DNA from: Streptomyces acidiscabies
GTDB taxonomy: Bacteria; Actinomycetota; Actinomycetes; Streptomycetales; Streptomycetaceae
DNA: 64,000 bases
Reading direction: 5' to 3'
Assembly (NCBI RefSeq): GCF_020010905.1
Contig: NZ_JAGJBY010000001.1
Location: forward strand, 4,608,001-4,672,000
In this document: in pieces, positions 1 through 9,177 of the stretch
Layout of the letters: every line of letters starts with the position of its first letter
Position numbering within the stretch: the stretch's first letter is position 1
Notes under the pieces: generated by a model
Told to the model about the DNA's origin: nothing
Database searches by the model: none
The model's input: the letters and a program-made list of their open reading frames with translations, nothing else
Program-made: the position numbers and the translations under genes

Positions 1-624
1 CCGCTGGGCGAGCAGCGCGGCCTGTACGCGGCTGCCGACGCGCAGCTTCGTGAGGATCGCGCTGACGTGGTCCTTGACGGTCCCGGCGCTGAGATGGATC
101 CGTGCCCCGACCTCCGCGTTGGACAGCCCCTCCGCGACCAGCACGAGCACCTCGCGCTCCCGCTCGCTGAGCCGCCCGACACGCCCCGCCTCCTCGTCGT
201 CGGCGGCGGAGACGGGCCGCCCCCGCCACACCGCGTGCGACGCCTTCGGCGACATCACGACGCCGCCCGCCGCGAGCGTCCGTACGAGCTGCGCGAGCTG
301 GTCCGGCTCGGTGTCCTTCAGCAGGAACCCGGCCGCGCCGGACTTGAGGGCGGTCACGACGTATTCGTCCGCGTCGAACGTCGTCAGCATCGCCACGACC
401 GGCGGCTCGGGCAGCGCCCGTACCTGGCCGAGGACGGTCAGCCCGTCGACGTCCGGCATCCGGATGTCCAGCAGCACCACGTCCGGCCGCTCGCGCCGGA
501 CCGTGGCCACGGCCTCCGCGCCGGTCGCCGTCGCGACGACCTCGATGTCCTCGGCCGCGTTGAGGATGAGCCGGAAACCGGACCGCACCAGGGCCTCGTC
601 GTCCACCACCATGACACGGATCAC
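1..624 (-). CDS. NarL/LuxR-family response regulator (C-terminus cut by window start)
   Basis: The reverse strand is open from a GTG at 622-624 to the window edge (208 codons). The N-terminus reads VIRVMVVDDEALVRSGF, a typical receiver start with the acidic DDE cluster. It is followed by a beta-3 strand VVLLDIRMPDVDGL that carries the phospho-accepting Asp. The last visible part is a LuxR-type helix-turn-helix with SERERE-, ISAGT- and VKDHVSAI-like segments. Only a few C-terminal residues should be missing. NarL-type regulators bind DNA as dimers when phosphorylated by a partner histidine kinase. No kinase is visible, so the partner is either beyond the window or elsewhere. The family call is firm; the regulon is unknown. 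Confidence 0.9.
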   Translation of the reverse strand, partial: MIRVMVVDDEALVRSGFRLILNAAEDIEVVATATGAEAVATVRRERPDVVLLDIRMPDVDGLTVLGQVRALPEPPVVAMLTTFDADEYVVTALKSGAAGFLLKDTEPDQLAQLVRTLAAGGVVMSPKASHAVWRGRPVSAADDEEAGRVGRLSEREREVLVLVAEGLSNAEVGARIHLSAGTVKDHVSAILTKLRVGSRVQAALLAQR

Positions 625-732
625 GTGCGTCCCGCCTCGTCGTTCTGGGTTGTGATCGTCACCGATCGTCTGCGCCGTCACATCCGACCGTAGAGGGCGA
701 AACCCCTCGTGGCAGAGGGTACGGGGCGCAGT

Positions 733-807
733 CCCGCCGGTCGGGGGGAGCGGACCAGCCGCCCGGGGGGTCGCCGGTCGGCGGGTCCGCTCCCCCCGAC
801 CGGCGGG
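733..807. repeat. Perfect 24-bp inverted repeat between divergent genes
   Basis: The arms at 733-756 and 784-807 are exact reverse complements of 24 bases around a 27-base loop. The element lies midway between the divergent starts at 624 (minus) and 865 (plus), so it is not placed as a terminator for either gene. It could be a cruciform, a protein-binding site or a leader hairpin of the downstream gene. Confidence 0.7.
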
Positions 808-864
808 GGGTGTCCGGACGACTGCCGGATACTGCGGCGGCGGCCCGCGCAACAGCCTGGATCC

Positions 865-2130
865 ATGACGCAGAACGCAGACCGGACGGCGCTGACGGAC
901 CGGGCCGCCGACCCGGCTCCGGGATCGGCCGAGCAGCCCGCACGGCCCTCCACCGGCCGTCTGATCGGCGTGGACCTCGCGCGCGGTCTCGCCGTCTTCG
1001 GCATGTACGCCGCCCACGTCGGCCCCGACCCCGCGCAGGGCGGCTTCGTCGGCCACGTGATGGAGCTGGCGCACGGCCGGGCCTCCGCGCTCTTCGCCTT
1101 CCTCGCCGGGTTCTCGATCATGCTGATCACCGGCCGCCGCACCCCGAAGACCGGCCGGGCCGGGCGCCAGGCGGTCGCCAAGGTCGTGATCCGCGCGGTG
1201 GTCCTGCTGGTCCTGGGCACGCTGCTGACGATGAGCGGCACCCCCGTCGAGGTCATCCTCGCCTTCTACGGCCTGTACTTCCTCCTCGTCCTCCCGCTGT
1301 ACCGGTTGCGCGCCCTGCCCCTGGCGGTCATCGCGGCGTCGAGTGCCCTGGTCCTGCCGCAGGTCCTCTACGTCGTCCAGCACTTCCTGGCGAACCACGA
1401 GCCCGGCGGCCTGTGGACCTGGCCCGCCGAGACGGGCGGCGTCGTCTCCCTCCTGTTCTCCGGCAGCTACCCGGCCCTGACCTGGATCCCGTTCGTCATC
1501 GCCGGTATGGCCGTGGCCCGCCTCGACCTGGCCGCCACCGTCGTCCGCACCCGCCTCGCCCTCACCGGCGCCGCGCTCGCCGTCCTCGGATACGGCGGCT
1601 CCTGGCTCGCCCTGCACCTCGTGCCCGGCGCCCTGACGCGGCTGGCGGAGAGTGACTGGGGCGGCTGGGACAAGGGCGGCGCGGGCATGGGCATGGGCAC
1701 GGGCGGGGGCGGCTCGGCGGCGTCGGCCTGGTGGTCGGACACCTGGGGTTTCCCGGCCGGCGACACCCCTTACGGCCTGCTCGTCGCCTCCCCGCACAGC
1801 GAGACCACCCTGTCCGTCCTCGGCAACACCGGTGTCGCGCTCCTCGTCCTGGTCGGCTGCCTCGCCGCCGTCGACGCCTTTCCCCGCTTCCACCGGCTCG
1901 CGAAGCCCGTCATCGCCGTCGGCTCGATGTCCCTGACCGCGTACGTCTTCCACATCGCCGGCATCCACGTCCTCGGCATCGAGGAACTTCCCGGCTCGCC
2001 GCTGCACGTCCTGCTCGGGTTCATCGTCGCCGTCACCGTGTTCGCCGCCCTGTGGGCCCGGTACTTCCGGCGCGGGCCCCTGGAGTGGCTGCTCGGCAAG
2101 GCCGCCAAGCCCGCCGAACTCGTCCGCTGA
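865..2130 (+). CDS. Multi-pass membrane protein, DUF418/HGSNAT-like acyltransferase family
   Basis: Predicted integral membrane protein of 421 aa. After a polar N-terminal stretch of about 35 residues comes GRLIGVDLARGLAVFGMYAAH, the characteristic first helix of DUF418/DUF1624 (heparan-alpha-glucosaminide acetyltransferase-like) proteins. Several hydrophobic segments follow, including VILAFYGLYFLLVLPLY and a C-terminal AYVFHIAGIHVLG segment. A Gly/Met-rich cytosolic or external loop lies near residues 265-285. The ATG at 865 is chosen because the longer frame upstream runs through the inverted repeat. The solute-binding gene follows after 21 bp, so the two are probably co-transcribed. Substrate and direction of acyl transfer cannot be read from sequence. 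Confidence 0.8.
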   Translation: MTQNADRTALTDRAADPAPGSAEQPARPSTGRLIGVDLARGLAVFGMYAAHVGPDPAQGGFVGHVMELAHGRASALFAFLAGFSIMLITGRRTPKTGRAGRQAVAKVVIRAVVLLVLGTLLTMSGTPVEVILAFYGLYFLLVLPLYRLRALPLAVIAASSALVLPQVLYVVQHFLANHEPGGLWTWPAETGGVVSLLFSGSYPALTWIPFVIAGMAVARLDLAATVVRTRLALTGAALAVLGYGGSWLALHLVPGALTRLAESDWGGWDKGGAGMGMGTGGGGSAASAWWSDTWGFPAGDTPYGLLVASPHSETTLSVLGNTGVALLVLVGCLAAVDAFPRFHRLAKPVIAVGSMSLTAYVFHIAGIHVLGIEELPGSPLHVLLGFIVAVTVFAALWARYFRRGPLEWLLGKAAKPAELVR

Positions 2131-2151
2131 CCGCCTGCCCGGAGGCCGCTC

Positions 2152-3346
2152 ATGCTGTTCAACCCCCTGGCCAAGCCCCAGGAACCGACCCCCCTGCGCG
2201 GCACCCTGGTCGCCGCGGTCCTCGCGACGACCGTCGCCGCCGTCGGCCTCGCCTTCGGCGCCGCCACCCGCTCCGACGCCGGGCCCTCCGCCGAGGAGAC
2301 GAAGACCCTCGACCAGCTGTACGCCGCCGCCAAGGCCGAGGGCGGCAAGCTCGTCGTCTACGCGGGCGGTGACTGGAAGGACCAGCAGGACGACACGAAG
2401 AAGGCGTTCGAGCAGCGCTTCCCCGGTGTCACCGTCGACATGGTCGTCGACTACAGCAAGTACCACGACGCCCGTATCGACCATCATCGCGACGAAGAGC
2501 CTCGTCCCCGACGTCGTCCAGCTCCAGACCCTCCAGGACTTCGACCGCTGGAAGGGGCAGGGCGTTCTGCTGCCCTACAAGCCCGCCGGGTTCGACAAAG
2601 TGCACAGCGCGTTCAAGGACCCCGACGGCGCCTGGATCGCCACCGACGTGTTCGCCTTCGGCGCCGCCTACAACCGGCAGGCCGTCGGCGCCGACGCACC
2701 CCGGAGCGTCCGCGACCTCGCCGCCGCGCGCTGGAAGGGCAAGGTCGCCTCCGCCTACCCCAACGACGACGACGCGACCCTCTTCCTCTACAGCCGGTAC
2801 GTGCAGGCGTACGGCTGGAAGTGGCTCGACGGCATGGCCCGCAACACCCGGTTCCTGCGCGGCTCCGACGCCGCCGGCACCCTCATGGCCGAGGGCAAGA
2901 AGGCCGTCGGCCTGGGCGGCTGGGTCACTCCCGGCGCCGAGGGCAGCATGATCCCGAACACGACCGACCCGTTCGTGGCCTGGGGCCAGCGAGAAGCGAT
3001 CCTCAAATCGGCCCGCCACCCCGCCACAGCGAAACTCTTCCTCAACTGGCAACTCTCCAAGGAACGCCAGACCACCGACGCCTGGTCCGTCCGCACCGAC
3101 GTAGCCCCACCGCCCGGCCTGACCCCCGTCTGGCAGTACCCGAACGCGAACCTCGACACCTTCCCCACTTTCATGGCCAACCGCACCACAGCCGAACGCC
3201 TCCGCCAACAAATCACCCTCTACATAGGCGAGGCCCAGGGCACCCCCACCCCGGGCCGCCTCGGTCCCCACCCCGGCCCGGACTGGTCGGGCACTGGTCC
3301 CGCCGACTGGTCTGGATTCGCCGTGCCGTTCAGAGGCGGCAGCTGA
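2152..3346 (+). pseudogene. Extracellular solute-binding protein, disrupted by a frameshift
   Basis: The first frame starts at ATG 2152 with a hydrophobic export segment (LVAAVLATTVAAVGLAFGAA) and a binding-protein N-terminus (AAKAEGGKLVVYAGGDW, KKAFEQRFPGVTVDMVVDYSKYH). Near 2475-2490 the protein continues in the +1 frame (IIATKSLVPDVVQLQT, FDRWKGQGVLLPYKP) to a stop at 3346. Joined together the product would be a roughly 398-aa periplasmic-type iron or spermidine/putrescine-like binding protein. The break needs one extra base or two missing bases in the ATCGACCATCATCGCG stretch. It may be a true lesion or a base-calling error. The gene lies 21 bp after the DUF418-like gene and its end overlaps the convergent methyltransferase by 17 bp. 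No permease or ATPase genes are adjacent. Confidence 0.8.
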
Positions 3347-3992
3347 TCTCCATGCCGTCCTCGACGGGGAACGTCACGCTCTGGTATCCGTTCGCCGGGT
3401 CGCGTACGTAGTCGAGGTACGGCCGCAGACTGTTCAGGTCGACGTCGTCGGCCACGACGAGCGTGCCGGGCCGCAGGCGCGGTTCGAGAAGCCGCAGGAC
3501 GGGCAGGCACAGCTCTTTCCAGCCGTCCAGCAGGACGAAGTCCGCGGGGGCGTCGAGGCTGTGGAGGGTGTCGCGGGCGTCCCCCTCCAGCGTGGTGATC
3601 AGGTCGTCCAGGCCGGTCTCGGTGAAGGTCCGGCGGGCTGCGGCGATCTTGTCCTTGCTGAGTTCCGTGGTGATGACGCGTCCGGTGCCGTTGTCCCGTA
3701 CGGCTGCGGCCAAGTAGAGCGTGGAGATCCCGAAGGACATGCCGAACTCGACGACCGTGGCCGGGCAGACGGCTCGGACCAGGTTGTACAGCAGTTGCCC
3801 GCCTCTGGCGGAGATCGGCATGTAGACCTCCGCGACGGCGTCGGCCCGCTCCTGGGGTGTCAGCGGCGCGAACCCGCCGGGCAGCTGTGCGCTGACGCGT
3901 GCGGCAGTGGTTTCGTCCTGCTCGGCTCGCTCGAACATCAGGCTGAGGGCTGCCTCGATGCGGGGGTCGGCAAGCGTGTGGGTGTGTGTCAT
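3330..3992 (-). CDS. SAM-dependent O-methyltransferase-like protein (Methyltransf_24 type)
   Basis: 220 aa, predicted soluble. Motif I of class I methyltransferases appears as VVEFGMSFGISTLYLAAA (about residues 81-98). It is followed by an acidic strand end (ITTELS), LEGDARDTL, and the strand ADFVLLDGWKEL, the order seen in O-methyltransferase/Methyltransf_24 proteins. The substrate is unknown. The ATG at 3992 is 66 bp from the TetR gene start on the other strand, with a palindromic operator between them, so the TetR protein very likely controls this gene. Confidence 0.82.
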   Translation of the reverse strand: MTHTHTLADPRIEAALSLMFERAEQDETTAARVSAQLPGGFAPLTPQERADAVAEVYMPISARGGQLLYNLVRAVCPATVVEFGMSFGISTLYLAAAVRDNGTGRVITTELSKDKIAAARRTFTETGLDDLITTLEGDARDTLHSLDAPADFVLLDGWKELCLPVLRLLEPRLRPGTLVVADDVDLNSLRPYLDYVRDPANGYQSVTFPVEDGMEISCRL

Positions 3993-4005
3993 GAGAGTTA
4001 GAGTA

Positions 4006-4021
4006 GACGCAACGTTGCGTC
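4006..4021. promoter_or_regulatory. Probable TetR operator, 16-bp palindrome
   Basis: GACGCAACGTTGCGTC is a perfect 16-bp palindrome in the 66-bp gap between the divergent methyltransferase (start 3992) and TetR gene (start 4059). Position and symmetry fit autoregulation by the TetR protein plus control of the methyltransferase. The function is inferred. Confidence 0.75.
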
Positions 4022-4058
4022 ATTTCTAGGGGCGATATCCTGACCGCCGGGAGGCGAA

Positions 4059-4709
4059 ATGGCACCTGCGGCAAACGCCGTCGAGGCGGGCGGCACCGGC
4101 GGATCGGGGCGGCGTCACCACGGCAACCGGCACGGACGCAGCGAACAGGCCCGGCTGGCAGTACTGCAGGTGGCCGACGACCTGCTCGCCGAGAAGGGTT
4201 TCGCGGGCGTCACGATGGAGGGCATCGCCGCACGGGCCGGTGTGGCCAAGCAGACCATCTACCGCTGGTGGAAGAGCAAGACCGACGTCCTGATGGACGC
4301 CTTCCTCCAGGACGCGACCGAGGACCTCACGGCTCCCGATTCCGGCGACATCGCCCTCGACCTGCGCGACTATCTGCGCCAACTGGCGTGGTTCCTCGGC
4401 GAGTCCGACTCCGGCGCCGTCTTCAAGGCGCTGATTGCCCAGGCGCAGCATGATCCGGTGTTCGCCCAGGACTTCCGGTCCCGATACCTCGACGGGCAAC
4501 GCTGCCGCGACCGCCTGCTGTTGGAGCGGGCCGTGGACAGGGGTCAGCTGCCTGCGGACCTCGACATGGCGGCCGAGACGGACCAGCTCGTAGGCCCTCT
4601 CTACTACCGCGTGCTGGTGACCGACGAACCGATCGGCCGCGAATTCACCGACGGGCTTGTCGACGCGTTCCTTCGGCGGCACGAGGTGACGACGCGGACG
4701 AAGTCCTGA
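4059..4709 (+). CDS. TetR-family transcriptional regulator
   Basis: 216 aa. The N-terminal helix-turn-helix spans about residues 28-75: ADDLLAEKGFAGVTMEGIAARAGVAKQTIYRWWKSK in consecutive parts, with the recognition-helix signature KQTIYRWW typical of the family. The C-terminal ligand domain resembles the TetR_C_33 group (ALIAQAQHDPVFAQDF; RGQLPADLDMAAETDQLVGPLYYR). It probably represses itself and the divergent methyltransferase through the palindrome at 4006-4021. The ligand is unknown. Confidence 0.9.
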   Translation: MAPAANAVEAGGTGGSGRRHHGNRHGRSEQARLAVLQVADDLLAEKGFAGVTMEGIAARAGVAKQTIYRWWKSKTDVLMDAFLQDATEDLTAPDSGDIALDLRDYLRQLAWFLGESDSGAVFKALIAQAQHDPVFAQDFRSRYLDGQRCRDRLLLERAVDRGQLPADLDMAAETDQLVGPLYYRVLVTDEPIGREFTDGLVDAFLRRHEVTTRTKS

Positions 4710-4743
4710 CCGGTCAGCGCACCCGGGGACTGCTGGGTGCCGT

Positions 4744-4821
4744 GATCAGCACGGCATCATCGAAGCCCTCGCCGATGCGGGACTCACATGCTGGGCGGAC
4801 AAGGCATACCAAGGCCCCGGC
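4744..4821 (+). pseudogene. IS5-type transposase remnant
   Basis: The plus strand reads DQHGIIEALADAGLTCWADKAYQGPG for 26 codons. This matches the region around the second Asp of the DDE domain in IS5-like transposases (usually HGIIDALAEAGLxCWADKAYxGAG). No start, no flanking transposase sequence and no terminal inverted repeats are visible, so it is a decayed fragment. It sits between the TetR gene and the convergent beta-helix gene. Confidence 0.7.
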
Positions 4822-4870
4822 AGGCCCGCCAGGTCCCGGACCCTCCCGGCGCTCACCCCAACCGTCGCCC

Positions 4871-6781
4871 TCATCGCAGCCCCAGCCCCCGCCGCCACCC
4901 CGGCCGGGGCCCCGCCTGAGCCACCACCGCCGCGCACCGGTGGTCTGCCGCACAGGCCCGTCCCGGTGCTGTCGTCGGCAGCAGGGTGTTCGCCGTGAAC
5001 GTCAGTCCGTGTGGGTCTCCGCAGCCCTCCTCCGGGGTGGTCGTGTCGGCCGGTGGCCAGGCGCCGGGGTAGGAGCGCCGGGGGACCCAGTCCGGCACCG
5101 TGTCGTCCCAGAAGTTGCCCCGGTAGCGGACGTTGCGCACCGGCCGCCCGCCCCACTCCTCGCTGCACCCGCCGATCGACGCCACGTAGTCGTACACGGC
5201 GTTGTCCGCCACCGTCACCCAGTTCGTGCTGTCGTCCGTGTAGATCCCGACGTTCCAGATCCCGTACCGGCTCCCCGTCACCGCGTTGCCGCTGATCACC
5301 GCCCCGTCCGCGAACGAGCGGCCCTGCTCGCCCCGGAGATAGATCCCGCCCCCGTCGACGAGCACCCGGTTCGTCGCGAAGACCCGGTTGCCGACGATCC
5401 GGTTGCCCCGCATGATGCCGCGCAGATCCTCGCTGGGACCGGAGAGGATGCCGGTGTAGGGCACGTCGTTGACCTGGTTGTGCGCGAGCACCGTCTCCCG
5501 GGTCGCCGAGTCCCAGATCGCGGACGACGCGCGGTACTCCCGGCCGGTGTGGTGGATCCAGTTGTCCGTGACCCGGTTCCCCCGGTTGACGCCCTTCTCC
5601 TCGGGCGGCAGCACCCCCAGCGCGATCCCGCCGTCCGACGTGTCGCTGATGACGTTCCCGACGACCGAGCTGCCCGAACTGTCCCTCAACTCCACGGCCT
5701 GCGCCCCGAGATGAGCGAACCGGTTCCCCGTCAGAGCCACCCGCTCGACGCCCCGGAACGACACCGCCCCCGGCACCGTGAGCAGCTTCCCGTCCGGCCG
5801 CAGATACATGCTCCACGCCGCCGGGAACCCGGCCGGTGAACTCGGCGCCAGCCACGTGGCGTACGCGAACGTCAGCCCCCGGAACGCGACATCACGCACC
5901 CCCACCCCCGAGACCAGCGACTCCAGCACCGGCGCGACCACCCGCGCCCGCCGCATGTCCTCCCCGGCACGCGGCACGTACAGCAACGCGTGCCGCCCCG
6001 GCCGCGACCGGTCCAGGTACCAACTCCCGGGCCGGGCACGGAAACTGGGCGAGTTCTCCACCGCCACCGGCGCCGCCAGCAACTCGTCCGACGCGTACAG
6101 CTCCCGGACCAGCGACCAGCACGGCTCGTCCATCGTGATCACGGACCCCCGAGCGGCACCCTTACCCGCACCCCGCGCGACCCCCGCGACCCCGCACCGC
6201 CCCTCGACATACCCCGACCGGTACACGAACTCGACATCCCCCGCCCGCCGCCACCGCGAAGGCGCCGAACTCCCCGTCACGTACCCGGTCCTCGTCACCG
6301 TCAGCTTCCCCCCAGCGCCCCCGGCGAACCGCTCCGCCCGCCGCCCCTCCACATACAACTGCCGCGTCTCCAACGCCCCCACCTCGGCCCGCCACGCCCC
6401 CTTCGACCGCCCGTCGGGCCGCCACCCGGAAACGACCCGCCCCCCGCTGAACGTCACCCGCTCAGCCCGCGAACTCCCGTACCCGTACGCCTGATACACC
6501 ACCCCGGAGTCCGCCCCGGTCAACCGCAACGGCGCCTTGAGCGCATACGTACCGCCCCGCAGATTCACCACCGCCCCGGCCCGCCCCCGCGCCTCCCGCT
6601 GCGCCCGCCCCGGCGTAGCGAAAGGCTGCCGGAAGGTGCCCGGCCAGGAGTCCTTGCCCCACGGAGCCACGTACAACTGCACGGCGGAGACGGCAGCTTG
6701 AGCCGGTACGGCCAGCACCGCCGCCAGGACCGCCAGCACGAGCACCGCCACCCCGCCCGCCCTGCCCCACGTACGCACCAT
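4871..6781 (-). CDS. Secreted right-handed parallel beta-helix protein (GH141/pectate-lyase-like fold)
   Basis: 636 aa from an ATG at 6781 preceded by GGAGG. A signal peptide of about 30 residues (GGVAVLVLAVLAAVLAVPAQAA) leads into LYVAPWGKDSWPGTFRQPF and VVNLRGGTYALKAPL, the opening of many beta-helix carbohydrate-active proteins. Repeated NxI/V coils follow: LTGNRFAHLGAQAVELRD, SVVGNVISDTSDGGIALG, VTDNWIHHTG, LAHNQVNDVPYTGI, ISGNAVTGSRYGI, VTVADNAVYDYV. Layout and length fit GH141-type or polysaccharide-lyase-like proteins acting on plant or microbial polysaccharide outside the cell. The exact activity is not assignable. The upstream region carries palindrome GGCCGATCGGCC at 6860-6871. Confidence 0.78.
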   Translation of the reverse strand: MVRTWGRAGGVAVLVLAVLAAVLAVPAQAAVSAVQLYVAPWGKDSWPGTFRQPFATPGRAQREARGRAGAVVNLRGGTYALKAPLRLTGADSGVVYQAYGYGSSRAERVTFSGGRVVSGWRPDGRSKGAWRAEVGALETRQLYVEGRRAERFAGGAGGKLTVTRTGYVTGSSAPSRWRRAGDVEFVYRSGYVEGRCGVAGVARGAGKGAARGSVITMDEPCWSLVRELYASDELLAAPVAVENSPSFRARPGSWYLDRSRPGRHALLYVPRAGEDMRRARVVAPVLESLVSGVGVRDVAFRGLTFAYATWLAPSSPAGFPAAWSMYLRPDGKLLTVPGAVSFRGVERVALTGNRFAHLGAQAVELRDSSGSSVVGNVISDTSDGGIALGVLPPEEKGVNRGNRVTDNWIHHTGREYRASSAIWDSATRETVLAHNQVNDVPYTGILSGPSEDLRGIMRGNRIVGNRVFATNRVLVDGGGIYLRGEQGRSFADGAVISGNAVTGSRYGIWNVGIYTDDSTNWVTVADNAVYDYVASIGGCSEEWGGRPVRNVRYRGNFWDDTVPDWVPRRSYPGAWPPADTTTPEEGCGDPHGLTFTANTLLPTTAPGRACAADHRCAAVVAQAGPRPGWRRGLGLR

Positions 6782-7244
6782 CCCTGTCCCGCCTCCCGAA
6801 CCCGACCCGCCGAGCTGAACCCGCCTCCACTCTCCTGCCCCACCCCACCCCTCCACATCGGCCGATCGGCCATCCCCTACCACCACAAGTAGCAAATCCC
6901 GCGACCGAAGTTGACGCCTCCTAGACCTTTCGGCCGATACGCCCACCCCTATACACGGCCCCCTGAATCCGGCATCACGGCTGGAATCAAACAGCGAAGT
7001 CCGACCCCAATCATCTTGAAAATAAAAGCACTTCACAGGGAGCGGCCACAGAACGCTCACCATTCGGCTAGATCCCTTGTTCCATCTCCACGGCCTATGC
7101 AAAGGTGTGCCTGTCAACGCGCCGACACGTTCTCCACGTACGCGCGAAGGCCCCTCCCGTCCTCCCCCCACGCTTCACGAGAGCTGCCCCGGCGGACGTT
7201 CGAGACGGCCGGTTCCGTGCAGCTTTGCCGGGAGGAATCCAACT
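6782..7244. other. 463-bp divergent intergenic region
   Basis: This lies between the beta-helix gene (minus) and the sigma/ricin gene (plus). It is noticeably less GC-rich than the genes, especially at 7000-7080. It holds a 12-bp palindrome (6860-6871), a TCGGCCGA core near 6930, and a TTGACG hexamer near 6912. No convincing gene is present. Confidence 0.5.
6860..6871. promoter_or_regulatory. GGCCGATCGGCC palindrome upstream of the beta-helix gene
   Basis: Perfect 12-bp palindrome 79-90 bp upstream of the beta-helix start. A related TCGGCCGA core recurs about 65 bp further from that gene. Candidate operator; the regulator is unknown. Confidence 0.35.
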
Positions 7245-9116
7245 GTGACAGAAGCGGGTCAGCCGAATTCCCCGACTTCGGCTCGGCGTTCGAAGGCGAC
7301 GGACGAAATGCTGAGCGCCGAACTGAAAAGCTGGGAAGGAGCGGGGCCCGCACTGCACCCCGTGGGCGAACTCCTCGACCGGCACTGGGAAGCGGCCTTC
7401 ACCTACGCGCGCCTGTGCGCCGACGGCGACCGCGCCGCAGGGATGCTCACCACCGCGGCCTTCACCCGCCTCTTCGGCGAGTCCCTGCGCCACGACGGCC
7501 CCACCGCCGCCTGGCGCCCCCACCTCCTGGTCACCGTCCGCCGAATAGCCTCCGAGTGGTACACCGACGGCCGCCGCGACCTCCTCCACCCCGCCCTGCG
7601 CGTCGAGGACGCCGACGTCCTCGCGGCCCGCCTCCTGCCGCCGTTGAACAGACGGCTGCTGTCGAGATCGTTCCAGCGCCTCTCCCCGACCTCCCGCTGC
7701 CTCCTGTGGCACATCGAGGTCGAGTCCGAACCCTTCGAGGCCCCCGCCTCCCTGCTGGGCCTCGACACCGAGGGCGCCCGCGTCGAACTGCGCCGCTCCC
7801 GCGACCGCCTGCGCGAGGAACTCCTCCAGTCGCACCGCGAACTCGCCGTCGAGGAGGAGTGCCACCGCTACGACCGCCTCCTGGACGTCACCAGCCGCCG
7901 AGGCGACGGCATGGACGCCGACCTGCGCGGCCACCTCGACCGCTGCCGCCACTGCGCCTACACCGCCGACCAGCTCGCCTGCTTCACCGAAGGCCCCGCC
8001 CTCGGCACCGCCCTCGCCGAAGGCACCCTCGGCTGGGCCGCACACGCCTACCAGGACGCCCGCGCGGGCACGCCTGAGGAACCACAGCAAGAAGAGACAC
8101 GGCAAGAAGAGACACAGCGACTGCCCCTCCCCGGCGAGGACTTCCACGCCCCGAGCACCGACCTCGTCGTCGCCCCCGGCGGCGGCTCCGTGCGCGCGAT
8201 CCGCAAGGCCCGCCGCCGCGCCCGCCGCCGCAACCTCGCCGCGGCCGTCCTCACCGTCAGCGGCCTCGTCGTCCTCCCGCTCGCCGTGTGGTCCGCGACG
8301 GGCTCTGGCGACAGCGGCAACCAGGCCGGAGAGAGCGTCGAGTCACCGAGCCCCGGCAAGGACACGCCGGGCAACGGCCCCTCCTGGGTCGACTCGGGCG
8401 GCTCCGTCCAGGGCACCCTGCGCGGGCGCCTGCACAACGTGTTCTCCGGACAGTGCATCGGCATCGAGGGCGGCAAGGCCGTCGAGGGCGCCGAAGCCGT
8501 CCTCGCGACCTGCTCCTCGGTCGCCTCGCAGCAGTGGTCGTACGAGACGAACGGCCTCCTGCGCAACGGCCTCGCCCAGAACCTGTGCCTCGACTCGCAC
8601 CTCGGCTACGCGGTCCGCCTGACCCCCTGCACGGACGCCGGCACCCAGGAGACCAGCGTCCGCTACGACTTCACCCTCCAGGGCACCCTCGTCCCCCGCT
8701 GGAGCCAGGACCTCGCGCTCGCCCCCGCCGCGACCGACGGCTCCGGCGCGCTCGTCGCGAAGACCCGCGCGGACAGTGCCGCCCAGCGCTGGGTCATCGA
8801 CACGTCCAAGCCCGACCTCCAGATGCAGATCGTCAACTGGGACACCGCCCAGACCCCCAGCAAGACCCCGGCCACCCCCAAGAAGGCCGCACCGAAGCCC
8901 ACCCCCACCCCGGCACCGCCCAAGAAGCCCACCCCGAAGCCCGCACCCACCCCGACCCCGCCCGCGTCGAACCCGCCGCCGCAGTCCCAGTGCTCGTACA
9001 ACAACCCGTACGCCTGCGACTGGTACGGCAACGGAAACGGCTACGGCGGAGGCCCCGGCTACGGCGGTTACCCCTACGGCTGGGGAGGCTACGGGTACGG
9101 CGGCTACGGCCGCTGA
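7245..9116 (+). CDS. Membrane protein joining ECF-sigma-like, zinc-finger, and ricin-B lectin parts
   Basis: 623 aa from GTG 7245, chosen because GGAGGA lies just upstream at 7231. Residues about 30-120 resemble sigma region 2 (LLDRHWEAAFTYARLCADGDRAAGMLT in parts). A region-4-like helix-turn-helix follows (LSPTSRCLLWHIEVE, ASLLGLDTEGARVELRRSRDRLREEL). Next is a zinc-associated anti-sigma-like motif HLDRCRHC, then a basic stretch and one membrane helix (AAVLTVSGLVVLPLAVW). Outside the membrane a ricin-type beta-trefoil has QQWSYETNGLLRNG, LCLDSH and AQRWV signatures. A Lys/Pro-rich linker and a Tyr/Gly-rich tail end the protein. The architecture suggests a one-protein carbohydrate sensor. A paralogue lies at 19683-22097. 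Whether the sigma-like part binds DNA is unknown. Confidence 0.75.
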   Translation: MTEAGQPNSPTSARRSKATDEMLSAELKSWEGAGPALHPVGELLDRHWEAAFTYARLCADGDRAAGMLTTAAFTRLFGESLRHDGPTAAWRPHLLVTVRRIASEWYTDGRRDLLHPALRVEDADVLAARLLPPLNRRLLSRSFQRLSPTSRCLLWHIEVESEPFEAPASLLGLDTEGARVELRRSRDRLREELLQSHRELAVEEECHRYDRLLDVTSRRGDGMDADLRGHLDRCRHCAYTADQLACFTEGPALGTALAEGTLGWAAHAYQDARAGTPEEPQQEETRQEETQRLPLPGEDFHAPSTDLVVAPGGGSVRAIRKARRRARRRNLAAAVLTVSGLVVLPLAVWSATGSGDSGNQAGESVESPSPGKDTPGNGPSWVDSGGSVQGTLRGRLHNVFSGQCIGIEGGKAVEGAEAVLATCSSVASQQWSYETNGLLRNGLAQNLCLDSHLGYAVRLTPCTDAGTQETSVRYDFTLQGTLVPRWSQDLALAPAATDGSGALVAKTRADSAAQRWVIDTSKPDLQMQIVNWDTAQTPSKTPATPKKAAPKPTPTPAPPKKPTPKPAPTPTPPASNPPPQSQCSYNNPYACDWYGNGNGYGGGPGYGGYPYGWGGYGYGGYGR

Positions 9117-9177
9117 CCCCCAGGCCACCCCCGGCCCCCCGTCAACGCCGACGCCCCCGAGCCCGGCGCTGACCCGG

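Noticed and set aside
4706..4717. CTGACCGGTCAG palindrome at the end of the TetR gene
   Set aside because: It overlaps the stop codon and has no loop, so it is neither a credible terminator nor an obvious operator.
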